52,420 nucleotides of DNA, from the NCBI GenBank assembly GCA_016871715.1, contig VHCO01000024.1, forward strand, positions 1 through 52,420, written 5' to 3'. The stretch's first letter is position 1; the number at the start of each line of letters is the position of its first letter. Shown piece after piece: positions 15,987 to 25,003 of this stretch. The notes below the pieces were generated by a model. The model worked only from the letters and a program-made list of their open reading frames with translations. It searched no databases and was not told where the DNA came from. The stretch comes from Verrucomicrobiota bacterium (GTDB lineage: Bacteria; Verrucomicrobiota; Verrucomicrobiia; Limisphaerales; J093). Both the position numbers and the translations under genes were made by a program.

Positions 15987-18900
15987 GTGACCGAGGCGGT
16001 TGGGCTGCGTTTGGGCGTGCAAAAGCCCTTCGGCGAGGGTAAACGCGCTCTTGTGAATGGCCCCCCGCCCAGGCGGCTCGACCTCGCTGCCGACTCTCCC
16101 GTGGGCCCCAAACCCCGACCGGGTGCCCAGGGCGTCCCGTTGGGCGCGCGTGTCGCGCCGGGGATTCCTGACCACCAGCTGTTGGGCCGCATTGGCGCTG
16201 GGAGTTACGGCGAGGTCTGGCTGGCGCGCAACGTGGTGGGCACGCGTCGAGCCGTGAAGATCATCCACCGCCAGAGCTTCGAGCACGACGATCATTTCGA
16301 GCGCGAGTTCAACGGGATCAAGACCTACGAACCCGTTTCCCGCAGCCACCCTGGCTTGGTGAACATCCTCCAGATCGGGCGCAACGACGAGGTCGGCTAT
16401 TTTTACTACGTCATGGAACTGGCCGACGCGATCGTTCCGGCCGGCCAGGGAGTTGGCGGCGGGGCCGAGTCGGCGCAGCCTGAGTTGCTGGCTGGCTATG
16501 CGCCCCGAACCCTGCGGGCCGAACAACGCCAGCGGGGTCGCTTGCCGTTGGGGGAGTGTGTCCAGATCGGCCTGACGTTGAGCGCGGCGCTGGCACACCT
16601 GCACCAACGCGGGCTAGTGCACCGCGACGTGAAACCCTCGAACATCATCTTCGTCCAAGGCATCCCCAAGCTGGCGGACATCGGCTTGGTGGCCCAGATC
16701 AGTGAAGCCAAGTCCTTCGTGGGCACCGAGGGCTTCATCCCCCCCGAAGGCTCCGGGACCCCCCAAGCCGATCTGTACGGCCTGGGCAAGGTGCTCTACG
16801 AGATCAGCATGGGCCGGGACCGGCTCGAGTTCCCCCAGCTCCCCGGCGGCCTACGCGAGCTGCTCGAGGCCGAGGGATTGGTGGATCTGAATGAGGTGGT
16901 CCTCAAAGCCTGCGAACCTGAGCCCCGGCGCCGCTACCGGCGCGCCACCGATCTCCACGCCGACCTGTTGCTTCTGCAACATGGGAAATCGGTCCACCGA
17001 CTCCGAGTCGCCGAGCGCCGCTTGAAGGTCCTGACCCGCTTGGGGTGCATCCTGGCGGGGCTCCTGGCGGTCGGCAGCTTGCTCTATCTCGGTGCGATGC
17101 GCCGTGCGCACACCACCGCGCGGCAGCTTTACGGGGCGGAAATCAACCTCGCCATGCAGGCTTGGGAACAGGGCAACCTGACCCGGGCCCGGGAGCTGCT
17201 CGCCCGTCAGGCTCGCAACCGAGCGGTCCCGCCCGGATTCGAGTGGCGTCTGGTCCACGGACTTTGCGCGGGAAGCGAAGCGCCACAGATCTTGCACCCA
17301 GAGCAAGGGACCGTCTGGACGGTCGCGGTCTCGCCCGATGGCCGCCGGCTGGTGACCGGCGGCGCCACGGGTGTCGTCAAGGTCTGGGATCGGGTCACCG
17401 GCGACTGTCAAGCCACACTCGCCAACCACGTGGGCATCGTGGGCGCAAGCGCTTTCTCCCCAGACGGCCTCTGGTTCGCCACCGGCGGACGCGATGCAAC
17501 CGTTCGGGTCTGGGATGCCGACTCACTGCAACTGCGGCACACGCTCCGCCGCCACACCGATGCCGTGCGCGCCGTGGCGTTCTCCCCCGACAGCCGTTGG
17601 TTGGCCAGCGGCGGCGAGGACGCTTTGATCGTCTTTTGGGATCCGGCCAATGGGGCGGCCGGCGACACGCTCACCGATGGCGTCTATCTCGAGCGCCTGG
17701 CCTTCTCGCCCGACGGCCAAGTCTTGGTGGCCAGCGGCGCCGACACGCGCGCCCGGCTCTGGGATGTGCCCCACCGTCGCAAACAACGGGATCTCGAACT
17801 CCACCGCGCCAACCTGCTCGACGCGGTCTTCTCGCCCGACGGCGCTCTGCTGGCCACCGCTAGCTTCGACGGTTCGGTCCGCTTGTGGGACCTCCGCGCC
17901 GACCGGGAATGGGGCACGCGCGGCCGGGGCGCGCCGGCGCGGCGCCTGGCGTTCTTGCCCGATGGCGCCACGCTCGCCGTGGCCAGCGACGATAACCTGG
18001 TCCGCCTCTGGGCCGTCGGGCGCGACCGCCTCGTGGCGACGCTGCGGGGGCACACGGGCGGCATCTTGGCCCTGGCCGTTTCGCCGGATGGCCAAACGCT
18101 GGTCACGGGGGCGGCCGATCAGACCGTGCGACTTTGGGACCCTGCCCGACTGCCGGAGAAGCGGGACGTCCTGCCCCACCGCGGCATTGTGGATTCCCTC
18201 GCCTTCGCACCCGACGGCCAACAGCTCGTCAGCGCCGATTTCACCGCCGACACCCTTCGCTGGTGGGATACGGCCGCCCGCCAATCGCTCGCAGAGTGGA
18301 CGGGCCCGAAAGGCTCGATCTGGTGCGTCGCCGCTTCGCCCGTGGCCGGCCGCTTCGCCGCGGGCGGCCTCGATGGCCTGGTGCGCCTCTGGGGTGCGAG
18401 GCTGGACCGGGAGCCCCTCGTGCTGCCGGGCCACGTCCAGGCCGTGGACGCGCTGGCCTTTTCGGCGGATGGCAAGCTCTTGGCCAGTGCCGGACGCGAC
18501 GGCGCCGCCCGGCTTTGGGACGTGACACAACCGCGTCAGCTTCGCCTCTATGCGCACGGCCAGACCCTGGTCCGCAGCGTGGCCTTCTCCCCAGACCAAC
18601 GAACCCTGGCCACCGGCGCCCGCGATGGCCGAGTCCGGCTCTGGGAGTTGAGTTCCACCAACCTCCTCGGGCTCCTACCGGCCCAGGCCGGGGAGATCCG
18701 GTCGGTAGCGTTCACCCCAGACGGCCGGCGTTTGGCCGCGGGCGGAGATGATCAAACCATCCGGTATTGGGACTGGAGGCAGGCGCGTGAGTTGGGCCGT
18801 TTGCGAGGGCACACCGCCCAGGTCAGCGCCCTGGCGTTCTCCCCCGACGGCGAAACTCTGGCGTCGGGCAGTTGGGACAGCACGATCAAGCTTTGGAGCG

Positions 18901-19070
18901 TCGGTCTGCAGCAGGAGTTGGTGACGCTGCGCGAGCACACCGGACAGGTCACCGCCGTCGCTTTCTCCCCCGAAGGCCATCTGCTGGCCTCGGCCAGCGC
19001 CGACGGCACGGTGCGCTTATGGCAGGCTGCACGGTCCGTCCCGGTCCCCCACCGGCCCACGGATTCGTAG
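15987..19070 (+). CDS. Membrane Ser/Thr protein kinase with 14 WD40 repeats
   Basis: The GTG at 15987 gives 1027 residues. The kinase domain covers about 64-335: glycine loop RIGAGSYGEVWLA (68-80), catalytic Lys91 (AVKII), HRDVKPSNIIF (His212-Arg213-Asp214) and DIG at 231-233 in place of the usual DFG. One membrane segment follows (about 352-370, GCILAGLLAVGSLLYLGA). The outer part contains 14 WD40 units, each with the pattern A-F-S-P-D-G...L-A-S-G..D..V-R-L-W-D. This is enough for two seven-bladed propellers. Cytoplasmic kinase plus external propellers imply signal sensing across the membrane. It overlaps no neighbour and follows the sigma factor gene by 38 bases, so the two probably form one operon. 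Confidence 0.92.
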   Translation: MTEAVGLRLGVQKPFGEGKRALVNGPPPRRLDLAADSPVGPKPRPGAQGVPLGARVAPGIPDHQLLGRIGAGSYGEVWLARNVVGTRRAVKIIHRQSFEHDDHFEREFNGIKTYEPVSRSHPGLVNILQIGRNDEVGYFYYVMELADAIVPAGQGVGGGAESAQPELLAGYAPRTLRAEQRQRGRLPLGECVQIGLTLSAALAHLHQRGLVHRDVKPSNIIFVQGIPKLADIGLVAQISEAKSFVGTEGFIPPEGSGTPQADLYGLGKVLYEISMGRDRLEFPQLPGGLRELLEAEGLVDLNEVVLKACEPEPRRRYRRATDLHADLLLLQHGKSVHRLRVAERRLKVLTRLGCILAGLLAVGSLLYLGAMRRAHTTARQLYGAEINLAMQAWEQGNLTRARELLARQARNRAVPPGFEWRLVHGLCAGSEAPQILHPEQGTVWTVAVSPDGRRLVTGGATGVVKVWDRVTGDCQATLANHVGIVGASAFSPDGLWFATGGRDATVRVWDADSLQLRHTLRRHTDAVRAVAFSPDSRWLASGGEDALIVFWDPANGAAGDTLTDGVYLERLAFSPDGQVLVASGADTRARLWDVPHRRKQRDLELHRANLLDAVFSPDGALLATASFDGSVRLWDLRADREWGTRGRGAPARRLAFLPDGATLAVASDDNLVRLWAVGRDRLVATLRGHTGGILALAVSPDGQTLVTGAADQTVRLWDPARLPEKRDVLPHRGIVDSLAFAPDGQQLVSADFTADTLRWWDTAARQSLAEWTGPKGSIWCVAASPVAGRFAAGGLDGLVRLWGARLDREPLVLPGHVQAVDALAFSADGKLLASAGRDGAARLWDVTQPRQLRLYAHGQTLVRSVAFSPDQRTLATGARDGRVRLWELSSTNLLGLLPAQAGEIRSVAFTPDGRRLAAGGDDQTIRYWDWRQARELGRLRGHTAQVSALAFSPDGETLASGSWDSTIKLWSVGLQQELVTLREHTGQVTAVAFSPEGHLLASASADGTVRLWQAARSVPVPHRPTDS

Positions 19071-19183
19071 GGCTCGAGGTCACTATCGAGTGGATCGGCG
19101 AAGTTGTTCGAGCCGTTCAGAAACAGGATTGGACCGTGCTGCCAGTCCCCCAGGGCGTCTCCCAGGCGGACGCGAAGCTTGCG
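19071..19183. other. Protein-like, non-genic segment between kinase and nfn operon
   Basis: After the kinase stop the minus strand has a short frame, with no start codon, from about 19183 into the kinase end. It contains LGDALGDWQHGP and FLNGSNNFADPLDSDLEP. It looks far more protein-like or conserved than the usual antisense frame. I suspect an interspersed or conserved intergenic element that happens to read as protein, or a gene fragment. I cannot confirm this without a search. Confidence 0.35.
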
Positions 19184-19190
19184 GGAGATC

Positions 19191-19218
19191 TTGCACGCTC
19201 AACACGGTTTGCTATAAT
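19191..19218 (+). promoter_or_regulatory. Strong sigma70-type promoter of the nfn-kor operon
   Basis: TTGCAC at 19191-19196 and a perfect TATAAT at 19213-19218 are separated by 16 bases. Transcription would start near 19225, leaving a leader of about 93 bases before the NfnA ATG at 19318. The AT-rich patch 19207-19240 stands out sharply from the surrounding GC-rich DNA. This is the best-formed housekeeping promoter I see in the window. Confidence 0.75.
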
Positions 19219-19317
19219 CTTTAACGTTCAAATTAGCCGCGCTCACGGTTCGGGCTTTGCGTTATTAGCAGTCGCGAACATGCAATCCTGGCTGAGCGTG
19301 GCGGAAGGGTCACGCGC

Positions 19318-20406
19318 ATGAGCCAAAGAGCGACGACGATGAGCCGGCCGAGGGTGCCACCAGCAGCGCCGGAGGGCCCGTCTGGAGTCGATGGGGACCG
19401 TCGAGGAGGGAATGGCCTGGCCAGTCAGGTCGGGGAAGCCGGACAATCGAGCCCGACCACGCCGCCGGAGGCTGAGGGTGCCTTCGAGATCGTGGCGCGC
19501 GAGGACTTCTCGGATACGACGTACCTGCTCGAGGTTCGGCACGCGCGGTTGGCGCAGGCGGCTCGGCCGGGCCAGTTTGTGATTGTGATGACGCATGCGG
19601 AGGGGGAGCGGGTGCCGCTGACGATTGCGGACTACGACCGGGAAAGGGGCACGATCACGATGGTGGTGCAGGCGGTAGGCAAGACGACCCGCGAGATGCA
19701 GCGTCGCTGCCGGGTAGGGGCGCGACTGTTCAGCCTGGTGGGACCGATGGGGCAACCCACCCACCTTGGGACGGCGCGGAAAGTGGCGTGTGTGGGCGGG
19801 GGCCTGGGCGTGGCACCGGTGTTCCCGCAAGTGCGCGCGCACAAGGAACGGGGGGCGTATGTCATTGGGATCATTGGGTTCCGGTCGCGGTCGTTGGCGT
19901 TCTGGGAGGAGAAGTTTCGGGCGCATTGCGACGAGTTGATCTTGTGCACGGACGACGGTTCGGCTGGCTTGAAGGGGTTGGTGACGGACGGCCTGCAACA
20001 GGCGCTGGCAGCGCACCCGGATTTGGGGGAAGTGATTGCGATCGGCCCGCCGGTGATGATGCGGGCCTGTGCCGGCGTGACCCGCGCCCGTAAAGTGAAG
20101 ACCACCGTGAGCCTCAACCCGATCATGGTCGATGGCACGGGCATGTGCGGCGGCTGCCGCGTGTCCGTGGGCGGCCAGATGAAATTCGCTTGTGTGGACG
20201 GGCCGGACTTCGACGGGCATGCCGTGGATTTCGACGAGTTAATGCGGCGGCAACGGCGGTTTGCCGAGGACGAGCAATTGGCGACCGCTCGGTGGCTGGA
20301 GGCATGTCGCCTGGCGCAAGCGCCAGAGGCCGCTCGTCCAGCCGAGGGCCTGGCGGGCGCGGTTGGTGGCTCCACGGCGGCGGGGCGGGGCCCGGGCACA
20401 GCTTGA
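19318..20406 (+). CDS. nfnA: NfnA-like ferredoxin-NADP+ reductase subunit alpha (sulfide/dihydroorotate dehydrogenase-like FAD/NAD-binding protein)
   Basis: This is the small flavin subunit of the NADH-dependent reduced ferredoxin:NADP+ oxidoreductase family. The 362-residue protein has a non-conserved 55-residue N-terminus, then an FNR-type FAD domain (ARPGQFVIVMTHAEGERVPL), an NAD-binding segment (KVACVGGGLGVAPVFPQV, IAIGPPVMM) and a C-terminal [2Fe-2S] site MVDGTGMCGGCRVSVGGQ. Asp272, Cys277, Cys280 and Cys292 match the unusual one-Asp/three-Cys ligation known for NfnA. It is about 80 residues longer than typical NfnA because of both terminal extensions, so the true start could be the ATG at 19339 or further in. 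A purine-rich GGAAGGG precedes the start. It is the first gene of the operon, five bases before nfnB. Confidence 0.9.
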   Translation: MSQRATTMSRPRVPPAAPEGPSGVDGDRRGGNGLASQVGEAGQSSPTTPPEAEGAFEIVAREDFSDTTYLLEVRHARLAQAARPGQFVIVMTHAEGERVPLTIADYDRERGTITMVVQAVGKTTREMQRRCRVGARLFSLVGPMGQPTHLGTARKVACVGGGLGVAPVFPQVRAHKERGAYVIGIIGFRSRSLAFWEEKFRAHCDELILCTDDGSAGLKGLVTDGLQQALAAHPDLGEVIAIGPPVMMRACAGVTRARKVKTTVSLNPIMVDGTGMCGGCRVSVGGQMKFACVDGPDFDGHAVDFDELMRRQRRFAEDEQLATARWLEACRLAQAPEAARPAEGLAGAVGGSTAAGRGPGTA

Positions 20407-20411
20407 ACGTT

Positions 20412-21914
20412 ATGACTCCGAAAACGATCCGGACCATTCCCCAAGAGCGGACGCCGATGCCCGAGCAGGCCCCGGTCGAGCGGGTGCGAAATTTCTCCGA
20501 AGTCGCCCTGGGCTATGCTTTGGGGGATGCGCGACGGGAGAGCGAGCGTTGCCTGATGTGCAACGACCCCAAGTGCATTGCGGGCTGCCCGGTGGCGGTG
20601 GACATCCCGGGGTTCATTCGCAAGATTTGCGCCGGCGATTTGCGGGGCGCCTACGACGTGCTGACGGGGGAGAACTTGCTGCCTGCAGTCTGCGGGCGGG
20701 TCTGTCCCCAGGAAGAGCAGTGTGAGCAAGTCTGCACGGTGGGCGACTCGTTGGCGCCGGTGGCGGTGGGTCGGCTCGAGCGTTGGCTTGGGGACTTGGC
20801 CATCGAGCAGGGCTGGGCCAACGTGCCCTATCGGGAGCCGAACGGGTACCGGGCTGGGATTGTGGGGTCTGGCCCGGCGGGGATTGCGTGTGCGGCGGAC
20901 CTGGCGAAGGCGGGGTGCGAGGTGATCGTCTATGAGGCGTTCCAGGCGCCGGGGGGCGTTTTGCGCTATGGGATTCCCGAGTTTCGGCTGCCGAACTCGG
21001 TCATCGACGCCGAGATCAACAACCTGCTGAAGCTCGGGGTGAAGATCGAGTGCAACACACTGGTGGGCCGCCTGTTCACCATCGAGCAGATGCTCAACGA
21101 ACTGGGGTTCCACGCCGTGTTTATCGGGACCGGCGCCGGCTATCCGAAGTTTATGGGGATCCCGGGCGAATCGCTCAACGGCGTCCTGTCGGCCAACGAG
21201 TTGCTCACCCGATGTAATCTGATGCAGGCGGGCAAATTCCCCCAGTTCGACACCCCGCTGCATCTGGGCCGGCGGGTGGCGGTCATCGGTGCCGGGAACA
21301 CGGCCATGGACGCCATGCGCGTCTCGCTTCGGCTCGGCGCGGAGAAGGTCTACTGCGTTTATCGTCGCAGCCGGGCGGAATGTCCGGCTCGGGCCGAGGA
21401 GCTGCTGCATGCGGAGGAGGAAGGGGTCGAGTTCCACTGGCTGACGGCGCCAGTCGAGGTCCTAGACGACGGGCGCGGCAACGTGCGCGGTCTGCGGAAT
21501 CTCCGGATGGAGCTGGGCGAACCGGATGACTCGGGTCGGCGGCGGCCGGTGCCGGTGGCGGGGAGCGAATACGAGTTCGCGGCGGACATGGTGGTGTATG
21601 CGATTGGGACCAACGCCAATCCGATCATCGGCCAGACCTCGAAGTTGCGGCTCAACAAGTGGGGGTACATCGCCACCGACGAGAACTTGGCCACCTCGCT
21701 GGCGGGGGTCTATGCGGGCGGCGACATTGTCACGGGCGCAGCGACGGTCATTCAGGCCATGGGCGCCGGCCGACGCGCCGCGCGCAGCATCAAGGCGTAT
21801 TTGGGGCTGGTGGAGACCGACGTGGTGTACCGCGCAACGCCGGAGATGGCGGAGCGCAGCTTCGGCGTCGAGCCGTGGGCGAAGAACTTCGCCCGGATCC
21901 GGCTTGCGGCCTAA
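20412..21914 (+). CDS. nfnB: NfnB-like subunit beta (glutamate synthase small-chain-like FAD/NADPH oxidoreductase)
   Basis: The ATG at 20412, five bases after the NfnA stop, gives 500 residues; the frame continues upstream inside nfnA but that part is antisense-like noise. Two [4Fe-4S] motifs lie near the N-terminus: Cys47, Cys50, Cys55 and Cys59 (CLMCNDPKCIAGCP), and Cys94, Cys98, Cys104 and Cys108 (CGRVCPQEEQCEQVC). An FAD-binding GIVGSGPAGIACAADL (GxGxxG at 152-157) and an NADPH-binding VAVIGAGNTAMDAMR (293-298) follow. Paired with NfnA it would exchange electrons between NADH, NADPH and ferredoxin by flavin bifurcation, or act as a simpler ferredoxin:NADP+ reductase. Glutamate synthase small subunits share this fold, but the adjacent NfnA decides the assignment. 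Confidence 0.92.
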   Translation: MTPKTIRTIPQERTPMPEQAPVERVRNFSEVALGYALGDARRESERCLMCNDPKCIAGCPVAVDIPGFIRKICAGDLRGAYDVLTGENLLPAVCGRVCPQEEQCEQVCTVGDSLAPVAVGRLERWLGDLAIEQGWANVPYREPNGYRAGIVGSGPAGIACAADLAKAGCEVIVYEAFQAPGGVLRYGIPEFRLPNSVIDAEINNLLKLGVKIECNTLVGRLFTIEQMLNELGFHAVFIGTGAGYPKFMGIPGESLNGVLSANELLTRCNLMQAGKFPQFDTPLHLGRRVAVIGAGNTAMDAMRVSLRLGAEKVYCVYRRSRAECPARAEELLHAEEEGVEFHWLTAPVEVLDDGRGNVRGLRNLRMELGEPDDSGRRRPVPVAGSEYEFAADMVVYAIGTNANPIIGQTSKLRLNKWGYIATDENLATSLAGVYAGGDIVTGAATVIQAMGAGRRAARSIKAYLGLVETDVVYRATPEMAERSFGVEPWAKNFARIRLAA

Positions 21915-21941
21915 GGCGAGCGGGCAGGAGAGAGGCGTTTT

Positions 21942-23879
21942 ATGGTGAGCAACGAAACATCGGCACCCGGCGGGCGCGGCTGGCCCACGAACGGCAAACC
22001 CGCCCTGGAACTGAAAGAGCACGTGGTCGAGGTGATCAGCGACTCGGGCGAAGGGGCGCAGAAGTGCGCGCAGTCCTTTGCCGCGGTGGCGGCCAAGATG
22101 GGCAACGGGGTTTGGACTGTGGAGATCATCCCTGCCGAGATCCAACCACCGGCGCGCAGCATGGCCGGCGCCAGCGGCAACCGGATTCGCGTCGGTTCGT
22201 TTTATGTGACCAACGGCGGTGACCAAGCGGACTTGGTGGTGGCCTTCAACGAACAGGTGTTGCTGGGGCGGTTGCAGGCCGCCGAGATCAAGCCGGGCGG
22301 CATCATCTTGCTCGAGAGCAAGTGGGCGACGGACCCGGACGCTCAGATTGCGCACACGTACTGCGAGGTGCGAGACCGGTTGCGGAGCGAGGGGTACTGT
22401 TTGTACGAGGTGCCGATGGAGACGGAGTGCCTGAAGTGCGTTTCGGACGCTCGGCGCGGGAAGAACATGTTTGTGCTGGGCTTGCTCAACAGCCTCTACA
22501 GTCAAGACCTCGATATCTCCCAGCAACAAATCGTCCAGACCTTCGGCAAGAAAGGCGCCAAGGTCGTCCAGGCCAACCGCAAGCTGCTCGAGGCGGGCTA
22601 TCAGTGGGCCGAGGCGAACCTCGACCTCAAGTTCCGGATTCCGCCGGCTGGGATCACCGAGCCGCAGATTGTGGTCAACGGCAACACCGCCCTCGCTTTG
22701 GGGATCATCGCCTCCGGCATGGAGGTTTGCGCCATGTATCCCATCACCCCTGCCACCTCCGCCTCGCATTACCTGAGCGACGTGTTCGAAAAGGCGGGCG
22801 GGGTCGTGCACCAGGCCGAGGACGAGATCGCCGCCTGCTGCTTTGCCATCGGGGCCTCGTACGCGGGCAAGTGCGCCGTCACCATCACCTCCGGGCCGGG
22901 CTACTCCCTCAAGCAAGAAGCCATCGGGTTGGCTGCGATGGGCGAGATCCCGCTGGTCGTCGTCAATGTCCAGCGGGGCGGGCCGAGCACCGGTCAACCC
23001 ACCAAGATGGAACAAGGCGACCTGTTGGCCGCCTGCTTCGGCACCCACGGCGACGCCCCCAAGGTCGTCATGGCCGCGGCCTGTATCGAGGATTGTTTCT
23101 ACTCGATGATCGCCGCCCGCAAGATCGCCGAAACCTACCGCTTGCCGGTCATTGTCCTCACGGACGCCAACCTGGCTACCGCCCAGCAACCCTTCGTGCG
23201 CCCCAAGTTCCAGAAAGAATGGGTCGCGCCGCCCATTGACCAGAGCCCCGTGCCACCGGGCGTTCGCCCCTACGAGTGGGAGGCGCGGACGGGCTTGTCC
23301 GAGCGGTTCATTCCAGGGCGCCCCGGCGGCATTCACACGTTGACGGGTCTGGCGCACGACCGCCAAAGCCGCGTTGCCTACGACCCCGAAGTGAACCAAG
23401 AGGGGATCCACCATCGCAGCCTGAAGTTGGCGGCCTTCCAGCAGACGCTCAAGCCGCCCGGAGTGCATGGCGAGGACGAAGGCGACCTGTTGGTGGTGGG
23501 TTGGGGGAGCACCCGCGGGGCAATCGAAGAGGCGGTGGACCGGTTGCGGGCCGAAGGCGAGGCGGTCTCAGCGCTGCACTTGACCTTTCTGTGGCCGATG
23601 CCCTCGGGGCTGCAGGAGATCTTACGGCGCTTCCGCAAGGTGCTGGCGGTCGAGGCGAGCTGGTGCGACCGGCTCGAAGACGACCTCGTGACCGAAGACA
23701 ACCGGCGCTACTCGAACTTGGCCTGGCTCCTCCGCGCCCGGTACTTGGTAGATGTGGACTGCTGGAGCGAGGTCAAAGGCCAACCCATCAAACCCGGCTC
23801 GATCGAGGCCGCCCTCCGCAGTCGCCTGGCGGGCATTCCCCATCGCTCCCTCGACCCCGCGCTGACGCCCAGCATCTGA
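21942..23879 (+). CDS. korA: 2-oxoacid:acceptor (ferredoxin) oxidoreductase, fused gamma-alpha subunit
   Basis: The 645-residue protein is preceded by an AGGAGAG ribosome site. Residues about 25-215 form the gamma domain (EVISDSGEGAQKCAQSFAAV). From about 220 the alpha domain begins, with the pyrimidine-binding motif YPITPATS at 266-273, TSGPGYSLKQEAIGLAAMGE and VVVNVQRGGPSTGQPTKMEQ. The C-terminal domain has DLLVVGWGSTRGAIEEAV and LWPMP. This organisation is that of two-subunit KorAB enzymes, which oxidise 2-oxoglutarate (or another 2-oxoacid) plus CoA and reduce ferredoxin. Substrate preference is not decided by sequence inspection. The beta subunit follows 38 bases later. Confidence 0.93.
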   Translation: MVSNETSAPGGRGWPTNGKPALELKEHVVEVISDSGEGAQKCAQSFAAVAAKMGNGVWTVEIIPAEIQPPARSMAGASGNRIRVGSFYVTNGGDQADLVVAFNEQVLLGRLQAAEIKPGGIILLESKWATDPDAQIAHTYCEVRDRLRSEGYCLYEVPMETECLKCVSDARRGKNMFVLGLLNSLYSQDLDISQQQIVQTFGKKGAKVVQANRKLLEAGYQWAEANLDLKFRIPPAGITEPQIVVNGNTALALGIIASGMEVCAMYPITPATSASHYLSDVFEKAGGVVHQAEDEIAACCFAIGASYAGKCAVTITSGPGYSLKQEAIGLAAMGEIPLVVVNVQRGGPSTGQPTKMEQGDLLAACFGTHGDAPKVVMAAACIEDCFYSMIAARKIAETYRLPVIVLTDANLATAQQPFVRPKFQKEWVAPPIDQSPVPPGVRPYEWEARTGLSERFIPGRPGGIHTLTGLAHDRQSRVAYDPEVNQEGIHHRSLKLAAFQQTLKPPGVHGEDEGDLLVVGWGSTRGAIEEAVDRLRAEGEAVSALHLTFLWPMPSGLQEILRRFRKVLAVEASWCDRLEDDLVTEDNRRYSNLAWLLRARYLVDVDCWSEVKGQPIKPGSIEAALRSRLAGIPHRSLDPALTPSI

Positions 23880-23917
23880 CGCCCGCCGACCCCTGATTCA
23901 CCGAAAACGCCTACCCT

Positions 23918-25003
23918 ATGAACCCCTTCCTCGACGAACGCTGGCTCGCCGCTCATGACGAGTATCACCGGCTTGAAGACTACCAGGGCAGCACGCCGCG
24001 TTGGTGCTCCGGTTGCGGCGATCACACCATCCTCACCGCGCTGCTGCGGCTGTGCCGCGACGAACAATTGCCGCCCGAGAAGACGGTGTTTGTGTCGGGC
24101 ATCGGTTGTTCGAGCCGTTTTCCTCACTATTTGAAGACCTACGGGTTTCACAGCCTGCATGGCCGGGCGTTGCCGGTGGCGGAGGGCATCAAGTTGCGGC
24201 GGCCGGACCTGCATGTGTTTGTGACGACTGGGGACGGCGATTGCTGCAGCATTGGCACCGCGCACTGGATCCACGCGATCCGCTACAACATGAACCTGAC
24301 GGTGATCATGCACGACAATCACATCTACGGTCTGACCAAAATGCAGGCCTCGCCCACTTCGCCCCGAGGCCTCAAGAGCAACACCAGCCCGCGCGGCGCG
24401 TACCTCGATGCCCTTAACCCCCTGACCACCACGCTAGGAGTCGCCAACGTCTCCTTCGTCGCTCAAGCCGCCGACTGGATTCCCGAGGTGCTCCACCAAC
24501 TCCTCTCCGCCGCCTACCGCCACCGAGGTTTCTCCTTCATTCGGGTGCTTCAACGCTGCCCCAACTATCTGCCCACCCACTTCGACGCCTGGCTGCAGGA
24601 TCCGAACCGCATCCTCCTCCTCACCCATTCGCAGGGTCTGCAGGCGGATGCAGCCCTGGCACGGATCTATCGCAACCAATGCGAACACGACCCGGCCGAC
24701 CTCAACCGCGCCCGCGAGCTGTCGTCGCACCCGGAGCTCATGCCGATCGGCATCCTTTACCGCAACGAACAGGTCCCCTGTTACGAAGACGTCCGCCGGC
24801 GGACGCAGACCTTCACCCCGGAAATGATCGCTCGCGTCCTCGACGAGGAGTTCGACCAGTTTACCGTCGAGCCATGGGTGGGAGCGGCGACGGTTGCGGA
24901 GCCGAACCCACCCGCGCCGGCGCGCGCGACCTCGCCCTCGCTCAACCTCGAGGCTGGTCCGGCCCAGCCCCGTCTCGAACCTGCCAGCGAAGCCCGCTCA
25001 TGA
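23918..25003 (+). CDS. korB: 2-oxoacid:acceptor (ferredoxin) oxidoreductase, beta subunit (TPP-binding)
   Basis: The 361-residue beta subunit carries thiamine diphosphate and the proximal [4Fe-4S] cluster. PRWCSGCGDHTILTAL and VSGIGCSSRFPHY supply Cys30, Cys33 and Cys64, and LQRCPNY supplies Cys214 as the likely fourth ligand. The TPP motif is FVTTGDGDCCSIGTAHWIHA followed by DNHIYGLTKMQASPTSP. Active-site and cluster residues all appear intact. The last 30 residues are a proline/alanine-rich tail not typical of KorB. The stop codon overlaps the start of the next gene (ATGA at 25000-25003), which implies translational coupling with that unusual protein. Confidence 0.94.
   Translation: MNPFLDERWLAAHDEYHRLEDYQGSTPRWCSGCGDHTILTALLRLCRDEQLPPEKTVFVSGIGCSSRFPHYLKTYGFHSLHGRALPVAEGIKLRRPDLHVFVTTGDGDCCSIGTAHWIHAIRYNMNLTVIMHDNHIYGLTKMQASPTSPRGLKSNTSPRGAYLDALNPLTTTLGVANVSFVAQAADWIPEVLHQLLSAAYRHRGFSFIRVLQRCPNYLPTHFDAWLQDPNRILLLTHSQGLQADAALARIYRNQCEHDPADLNRARELSSHPELMPIGILYRNEQVPCYEDVRRRTQTFTPEMIARVLDEEFDQFTVEPWVGAATVAEPNPPAPARATSPSLNLEAGPAQPRLEPASEARS

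Noticed and set aside
17300..19050. Repetitive DNA in the kinase gene as a CRISPR or tandem array
   Set aside because: The periodicity comes from WD40 protein repeats; there are no identical direct repeats with unique spacers.
19632..21437. 601-residue minus-strand open frame
   Set aside because: Antisense to nfnA and nfnB; histidine/arginine/proline-rich, no recognisable domain.
21462..23468. 668-residue minus-strand open frame
   Set aside because: It lies opposite nfnB and korA, whose motifs and spacing are convincing; no family-like sequence on this strand.
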